Source: Chloroflexota bacterium
GTDB taxonomy: Bacteria; Chloroflexota; UBA6077; CF-72
DNA: 18,085 bases
NCBI GenBank assembly: GCA_019242065.1
Contig: JAFAWJ010000456.1
Span: 1 to 18,085, forward strand
Direction of reading: 5' to 3'
Numbering within the stretch: the first letter of the stretch is position 1; every line of letters begins with the position of its first letter. Both the position numbers and the translations under genes were made by a program. This document shows, piece after piece, positions 13,756-18,085 of this stretch. Under the pieces are notes generated by a model. It saw nothing but the letters and a program-made list of their open reading frames with translations. It searched no databases and had not been told where the DNA came from.

Positions 13756-15834
13756 GTGAGCTCGAAGCCTGAGTCCAGCTCCCGCGACCTGGTGCCGCTG
13801 AGCTCGCATGAGCTCGGCGAGGTGCGGGCTGCCATTCGGACACCCCGCGCCGTGCAGGCGATCGAATCGCGCGACGAGCGGGTGATCATGTCGCCCTACC
13901 CGCTCCGCCAGACGTTCAAAGCCGTCGCCTCGGCACTCCGCACCCGGCTGTACCACGGCACCTCGCCCGCGGCGCCGCCCATCGAAGATCTGCCCTCGGG
14001 CACGCTGCGCGGCCGGCGCGCGTTTCTCGAAGGCACGCCAAGCGCAACACGCCTGTTGATGGGCGTACCGCTGGTCGGCCAGGTGCTGGCCAACTGGATC
14101 CTGGACGTCGAAGTGCGTGTGACCGAAATGCAGGGCCAGGTGCTGGTCGGCTTTCGTCTGCGCACGACGCTGCCGCAGAGCATCGGTCAGAACGTCACCA
14201 GCCGTGAGTTCGAAGGTCTGATCGCCGATTTTCAGCGCCTGCTGCCGACGGTGTCGCTGGGCGCGGAGGTCGTCGCCGACCCGATCATTGCTCCGGGGGA
14301 GCCGACACCGGAGTCGTTCACCGGCACCCTGCGCGACTACAGCCGCTGCGCGACCCTCGACGACGTCGCTCCGTTGCGCGAGGGGGATTTTCCACTCGGC
14401 CGCTATCTGCGGCCCCAGTCGGATGCCCACGGCTCCGTGCCGCTGTTTGTCGGCGCGCCGCGTGACGCGCGCGGTCAGCAGCTCGAGCACCTGATGTTCC
14501 GCAACGTGTGCGTCACGGCGCCGGTAGGCATGGGCAAGTCGTACTCGATCTTTCGCCCGTGGGCCGTGGCCGCCGCGCGCGGCAAATTCTCCACGCTGGT
14601 CTTCGATCCCAAGGGCGATCTGACGCAGGATCTGCGTGAACCGGTCTTTGCTGCTGGCAATCGCGTCGTGATTTTCAGCACCAGTCCCGAGCAGCCGTCG
14701 GTCGACTGGAACTTCATGGATGAAGTCGAGATCGACGCGGCCGGTCGACTCAAGAGCCGACGCTCGGTGGAGGCCATTCTCGACGCCCTGCTGCCGCGTG
14801 ACTCCGGCGAGTCCGACAAAGAAGAGTTCGCCGGACGGTTGTTTCGCGGCTGGCTGGGTGGCTTCATCCAGATCGCCAAGTACGCGCTCGGCGACGCGGC
14901 GGATCCGTTCGTGCTGTACCAGATGGCGCGCGACGACAACCGTCTGAAAGAGCTGCTGCAAATGGTGCGCGACCGCTGGCCGGAGTCGGTGCACGAGCGG
15001 CTGTTTTACGAAGTCAACGACCTGTTCGATAAATTCGAGTGGGGCTACACGGCGCAGTTGCGAGGCGTCGCCAACGCGCTGGCACCGTTCGTCCAGGACC
15101 CACTCCGCAATCGGACCCGCGCGCGACCGGGGCAACGCAAATTCAGGATCACCGACCTGGACCGGCGGCCGACGACGCTGTTTCTGTCGTGTCCGCTGCG
15201 CGACCTGGAGGCCGCGCAGCGGGTCGGTTCGGTGGCGACCTCTTTGTTGCTGTCGCACATCTACGAGCGTCGCCCGCCGGCGGCCGGGCAGCCCGACACG
15301 CGGGTGCCGCTGCTGCTGTTACTGGACGAGACGCGGCTCCTGAGCGCGAATCTCGCGGAGTTTCTGGCGGTGGGTCGCGGCTTCAAAGCCGGGGTGGTGA
15401 CGTGCTACCAGGAGCTGGACCAGATCCGCGACGAGAGCCAGCGGCGGGAGATTCTGACCAACAGCAATACGCTGATCTGTTTGCGCGGCATTGGGCCGGG
15501 GTCGCGCAAGGCGCTCATGGAGCGGCTGTCGCATGCCACGATCCAGGTGGCGGGCGTGGGCGCCAGCGTTGGGGAAGAAGCCCGCCAGCAGGCCAACGTC
15601 AACCTGAGTCGGCAGGAGGTGGCCGTGCTGGGCGAGTACGAGGTGCGGGCGATGCCCGGGCCGAAGCATACGGCGCTGGTGCACGTCCAGGATGGGACAG
15701 TGGCGGACGCCAAGCCGTTCCTGGTGGACCTGACGGATAACGGAGCTGATAGTGCGGTGTTGGGTCCAGGTTCCGGACCTGCCGCGCCGACGCAAGGCCC
15801 GAGGGCCGAGGCGACCACTCCACCGAAACTCTAA
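13756..15834 (+). CDS. VirD4/TraG-like type IV coupling ATPase, soluble form
   Basis: The product has 692 residues. The nucleotide-binding part covers about 240-640. Walker A is APVGMGKS with Lys261; the following VFDPKGDL (Asp284) is a hallmark of the VirD4/TraG family; Walker B is LLLLLDE with Asp524-Glu525; a CYQELDQIRD segment matches the motif that follows in coupling proteins. In type IV secretion this ATPase recruits substrates and powers transfer. The N-terminal 240 residues have no clear membrane helix, unlike VirD4 and TraG, so it is probably soluble or docks onto partners. No relaxase, VirB4 or VirB6 is seen in the window, so protein export is as likely as DNA transfer. The GTG at 13756 is supported by AAGGGTG at 13742-13748. 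The C-terminal tail is short and Pro-rich. Confidence 0.8.
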   Translation: MSSKPESSSRDLVPLSSHELGEVRAAIRTPRAVQAIESRDERVIMSPYPLRQTFKAVASALRTRLYHGTSPAAPPIEDLPSGTLRGRRAFLEGTPSATRLLMGVPLVGQVLANWILDVEVRVTEMQGQVLVGFRLRTTLPQSIGQNVTSREFEGLIADFQRLLPTVSLGAEVVADPIIAPGEPTPESFTGTLRDYSRCATLDDVAPLREGDFPLGRYLRPQSDAHGSVPLFVGAPRDARGQQLEHLMFRNVCVTAPVGMGKSYSIFRPWAVAAARGKFSTLVFDPKGDLTQDLREPVFAAGNRVVIFSTSPEQPSVDWNFMDEVEIDAAGRLKSRRSVEAILDALLPRDSGESDKEEFAGRLFRGWLGGFIQIAKYALGDAADPFVLYQMARDDNRLKELLQMVRDRWPESVHERLFYEVNDLFDKFEWGYTAQLRGVANALAPFVQDPLRNRTRARPGQRKFRITDLDRRPTTLFLSCPLRDLEAAQRVGSVATSLLLSHIYERRPPAAGQPDTRVPLLLLLDETRLLSANLAEFLAVGRGFKAGVVTCYQELDQIRDESQRREILTNSNTLICLRGIGPGSRKALMERLSHATIQVAGVGASVGEEARQQANVNLSRQEVAVLGEYEVRAMPGPKHTALVHVQDGTVADAKPFLVDLTDNGADSAVLGPGSGPAAPTQGPRAEATTPPKL

Positions 15835-16130
15835 CGCGCTGGCTGCTACGGGGCCACGGCCTGCGCACAGTTCTGGAGTGGGGGGTTTCAAGGGGGCGGC
15901 AGCCGCGTTGGTGACCGCGGAGATGGATCCGGTGGTGCCGCGAATGACGGCGACCTCGTCGTCCGTCCGAAACTGAAAGATGGAGGCGTTGTCAGGGGCT
16001 TGAGGTCGAAGTCGACGTTGCCGGCCGTCAGGTGGACCCGGCCAGCCGCGCCCTGACCGCGTCAGGCGTGGTGGCGTTGGCTTCCAGAACTTCGAGACCG
16101 ATCAGGGAGCCTGAGCTCGAGCCGCCTCCA
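15835..16130 (-). pseudogene. FecR-like domain remnant with frameshifts
   Basis: Read on the minus strand, three successive frames give pieces that fit one FecR-like chain: GSLIGLEVLEANATTPDAVR, then VHLTAGNVDFDLKP, then DNASIFQFRTDDEVAVIRGT. The order and the closing VIRGT match the FecR pattern of strands followed by T-x-VRGT. The frame changes fall near 16034-16043 and at a run of four G (plus strand) at 15995-15998; one added base at each would restore a single frame. The remnant has no start of its own and runs into the end of the ATPase gene. Assembly error at the homopolymer is possible but would not rebuild a complete gene. The FecR identity is my reading of motifs only. Confidence 0.4.
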
Positions 16131-16506
16131 GACCTTCGAGGACCTGGCAGTCGACGTCGGCAACTTCCCCTGCCGGGTAGCTGCCGCGACGCTTCAACCA
16201 GTCGCCGATGGTCAGGCCCTCGACCCACTCCATAACGATGAAGGGGCCGCCGCGCAGCTCGCGGCCCTGGTCGAGCAGGCGGACGATGTTCGGATGGACC
16301 AGCCCGCGCAGCGTGGCGGCTTCCTGCTCGAAGCGCTCGACGAACCCCGGCTCGTCCTTCAGGTGCGCGTGCAGGCGCTTTACCGCCACCGGGACGTTGG
16401 TCGTCATGTCGCGACCGATGGACACGCTGCCGAAGCCGCCGGAGGCGATCGACTCGTACATGCGGTAGTCACTGACGTGGCCGTGCAGCGTCTCCTGGTC
16501 CACCAA
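16102..16506 (-). pseudogene. Truncated Ser/Thr protein kinase (N-lobe only)
   Basis: The frame encodes 134 residues that begin as a normal PknB-type kinase: glycine-rich loop SGGFGSV, VAVKRL with the ATP-binding Lys, helix-C Glu in ERFEQEAATL, LVHPNIVRLLDQGRE, and hinge IVMEWVEGLTIGDWL. It ends at QVLEGLEAARAQ followed by a stop, exactly where HGIVHRDIKPxN should come, so the whole catalytic lobe is missing. The sequence beyond joins straight to the FecR-like remnant, which looks like the scar of a deletion. The start is TTG at 16506 or GTG at 16503, with AGGAAAGAG upstream. A catalytically dead N-lobe peptide could still be made, but I favour decay. It faces the operator array at 16629-16702. 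Confidence 0.75.
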
Positions 16507-16628
16507 TCTGCCCGCTCTTTCCTACGCGCTAAACGCCGAAAAACTGTGAAGTAGTTCATCGCCGCTGGGTTCCGAGCGGCCGCAAGCTGAGGGTGCGCCG
16601 GAGCGCCGCGTCCGCGCCGAGTAGCAAG

Positions 16629-16702
16629 AATTACCAGTCGATCACCAGGTTGTTACCAGAAGTACGGAGAAGTGGTAATCGGATGGTAACGTGTGTGTAA
16701 CA
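16629..16702. promoter_or_regulatory. Divergent triple heptamer array at 11-bp spacing: candidate SARP operator
   Basis: On the plus strand GGTAATC (16674-16680), GGTAACG (16685-16691) and TGTAACA (16696-16702) are each 11 bp apart. On the minus strand GGTAACA (16657-16651), GGTGATC (16646-16640) and GGTAATT (16635-16629) repeat the same unit with the same spacing, facing the other way. SARP regulators are known to bind heptamer direct repeats spaced 11 bp (4-bp gaps), with the last one about 8 bp before the -10 box. Here TATTCT at 16712-16717 follows the last plus-strand heptamer after 9 bp. No clear -10 is seen on the minus side, in line with the gene there being decayed. Confidence 0.65.
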
Positions 16703-16711
16703 GACGCGCCG

Positions 16712-16717
16712 TATTCT
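16712..16717 (+). promoter_or_regulatory. -10 box for the PA14/Ig-like membrane protein gene
   Basis: TATTCT matches four of six consensus bases and lies 9 bp after the last heptamer of the candidate operator, with no TTGACA-like -35 in place. This is typical of activator-dependent promoters. The inferred transcript would have a leader of about 50 nt, holding GGAGG at 16758-16762 before the GTG at 16773. The rest of the 16507-16628 gap shows no gene. Confidence 0.45.
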
Positions 16718-16772
16718 CGGCTCCCGCGCCCGACAGGCGGCGCGAAAGTGCGTGCGTGGAGGTTGCCCTGAG

Positions 16773-18085
16773 GTGCCCAGCAGAAAAACGTCGCGCGGGA
16801 TGACCACCATGCGTCGCGGTCTTGCCGTTCTGGTGGCGCTGGTGACTGTGCTGGCCGGCAGTACGCCCGGGCACGCCGCCGACACGCCGCCCATCACCAT
16901 CAGCTCCGTCTCCGGCAGTTTCTTCCCGAACCCGAATGACGTGGGGTCGTTCACCGCCACGCCCACCACGGCCGTGACGTTCACCCAGGACTTCCCCGCC
17001 ATCAACTTCAACACGCCGCCCGACACCGTCAAGTGCAATCCGTCGGTGAACGTCAGCCCCAGCACACAGCCATTCACCAACGTCATTCCGCAACCGGATG
17101 GCACCTGCAAGACGATCGTCGCCCAGGGCAACAAGGTCCAGGCGGCCGCTGGTGACTTCTGGAACTTCCAGGCGGTCTTTACGGGTTCCTTCCAGGTGCC
17201 GGCCGCGGGACGCATTACCTTCAATGTCTATTCCGACGACGGCTGGATCCTGAGCATCGGCCCGAATGCCGGTGGCGCCCAGCCAGGTTACGTAAGCGGG
17301 CCGATGCTGAACTTCCCCCGCGTCGGGCCGTTCACCGGCTATACGATCGTCGGTTCATACAACGTGGTGAGCGCCCCGAACCAGAACAACCTGGTGGTGG
17401 GCTTTCCCGCCGCCGGCACCTATCCCTTCGAGCTCGACTACAGCAACTGCTGCGAGGGCACCCAGGCGCTGACCGTGCTGGCCAATGGCCTGCCGATTCC
17501 GCCCACCTCGAGCCTGGCCCTCGACGTGCAGGGCATCGCCGACGCCGCCAGCGTGCAGGGCGTCCAGCACATCACGGTCGCGGCGACGGCCGGTCAGCCG
17601 CAACAAGTGGACTTCCTGGTCGACGGCGCCTCCCAGGGCGTGAAGACGGCGCCGCCGTTTGCCTGGGACTGGGACACCTCGGCCGTCGGGGCGGGTTCGC
17701 ACACCCTGGTCTTTCGGGCCACCGATGCGGCCGGTGGGACCGTCGACCAGCAACTCACGGTCCAGGTCGCCGCCGCGACGACGGTCGTCACCCCAGTGCC
17801 CACGGTCGCTAGCCGGTCATCCAACCTCATCCCCACGAACAATTTTCAGCAGTATCTGCCGCTGGTGGCTGGCATCATCGCCCTTCTGATCCTGGCCTGT
17901 GTGGGTATCTACCTGTTCTTCTTTGTGCGCGATCGGCGCAAGCAGAAGGCGCCGGCGCCGGCGCCGGTCGCCGCCGCGGCGGAAGTCGTGCCCGCTGCCG
18001 AGGTTGAGGAAAGGACGGAATTCATCGGGCGCGTCCCGCTGGACAACCTGACCATGGTCAGCAGCCGGCGTGTCCAGGTGTTGCC
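16773..18085 (+). CDS. Exported PA14-like / Ig-like protein with one transmembrane helix (partial at right edge)
   Basis: The frame is open from the GTG at 16773 to the window end, 437 codons without a stop. A signal peptide (basic MPSRKTSRGMTTMRRG, hydrophobic core, cleavage likely near GHAA-D at 37) is followed at about 120-245 by a PA14-like sugar- or ligand-binding domain (FTGSFQVPAAGRITFNVYSD, then DGWILSI, then AAGTYPFELDYSNCCEGTQA). An Ig-like domain lies at about 263-335 (VDFLVDG, WDWDTSAVGAGSHTLVFRAT). A membrane helix covers about 361-386, then a basic RDRRKQK and an Ala/Pro-rich linker. The part after it (EFIGRVPLDNLTMVSSRR) may open an FHA or similar domain, but the window ends. 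GTG 16773 is chosen for GGAGG at 16758-16762 (10-nt gap); ATG 16800 and 16809 are alternatives. The layout parallels the VWA/FHA protein at 1945. Confidence 0.75.
   Translation, partial: MPSRKTSRGMTTMRRGLAVLVALVTVLAGSTPGHAADTPPITISSVSGSFFPNPNDVGSFTATPTTAVTFTQDFPAINFNTPPDTVKCNPSVNVSPSTQPFTNVIPQPDGTCKTIVAQGNKVQAAAGDFWNFQAVFTGSFQVPAAGRITFNVYSDDGWILSIGPNAGGAQPGYVSGPMLNFPRVGPFTGYTIVGSYNVVSAPNQNNLVVGFPAAGTYPFELDYSNCCEGTQALTVLANGLPIPPTSSLALDVQGIADAASVQGVQHITVAATAGQPQQVDFLVDGASQGVKTAPPFAWDWDTSAVGAGSHTLVFRATDAAGGTVDQQLTVQVAAATTVVTPVPTVASRSSNLIPTNNFQQYLPLVAGIIALLILACVGIYLFFFVRDRRKQKAPAPAPVAAAAEVVPAAEVEERTEFIGRVPLDNLTMVSSRRVQVL

Noticed and set aside
13681..15258. Long minus-strand open frame (continuous with the real FHA gene below 13680)
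   Set aside because: It is antisense to the ATPase gene, which has clear Walker motifs; the translation is Arg/Gln/His-rich without domains. Only the part from 13680 down reads as a protein.
15835..15900. Possible terminator after the ATPase gene (GGCCACGGCC)
   Set aside because: The stem is 4 bp and there is no following T-run.
16705..16744. 7-bp inverted repeat CGCGCCG/CGGCGCG around the -10 box
   Set aside because: Wide 26-nt loop and pure GC arms are expected by chance in this GC-rich DNA.

Overview
The window is GC-rich, with GTG starts, dense 4-11 nt gene overlaps, several forkhead-associated (FHA) domains and a Chloroflexota-style LGFP-like wall domain. I read it as a chromosomal piece of a Chloroflexota bacterium or relative; Actinomycetota is the main alternative. 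No rRNA, tRNA, CRISPR array or insertion sequence was seen.

Layout. (1) 1-413: the 3' end of an unidentified frame, coupled by a GTGA overlap to a small two-helix membrane protein. (2) 381-1850, minus: a GT-C type membrane glycosyltransferase, convergent with (1). (3) 1945-9084, plus: a tight operon of a secreted/anchored VWA-like protein with a cytoplasmic FHA-like tail, a divergent Ser/Thr kinase-like membrane protein, a PP2C phosphatase with a membrane anchor and external tail, and a GT87-type glycosyltransferase fused to an LGFP-like module. (4) 9106-13308, plus: a good sigma70-like promoter, a SARP/BTAD regulator, a two-domain peptidoglycan hydrolase (GH73 glucosaminidase plus C39-like cysteine peptidase) without an evident signal peptide, and a zinc-ribbon/FHA protein. 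(5) 13228-13680, minus: a second zinc-ribbon/FHA protein whose 3' end overlaps the previous gene by 81 nt. (6) 13756-15834, plus: a soluble VirD4/TraG-like ATPase. (7) 15835-16506, minus: the decayed remains of a kinase N-lobe joined to a FecR-like stretch. (8) 16773 to the right edge, plus: a PA14-like/Ig-like membrane protein, cut by the window end.

The genes look like one functional neighbourhood: a kinase and phosphatase pair, three FHA or FHA-like readers of phosphothreonine, two single-pass receptors with an external Ig-like domain, a secretion-type coupling ATPase, a wall hydrolase and two lipid-sugar glycosyltransferases. My inference is a phospho-regulated envelope or export system that lacks recognisable relaxase, VirB4 or pilus genes inside the window.

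The most striking non-coding signal is at 16629-16702, in front of the last gene: two outward-facing sets of three GGTAAY-like heptamers at exact 11-bp spacing. That is the layout known for SARP operators, and a SARP/BTAD protein is encoded 6.5 kb upstream in this window.
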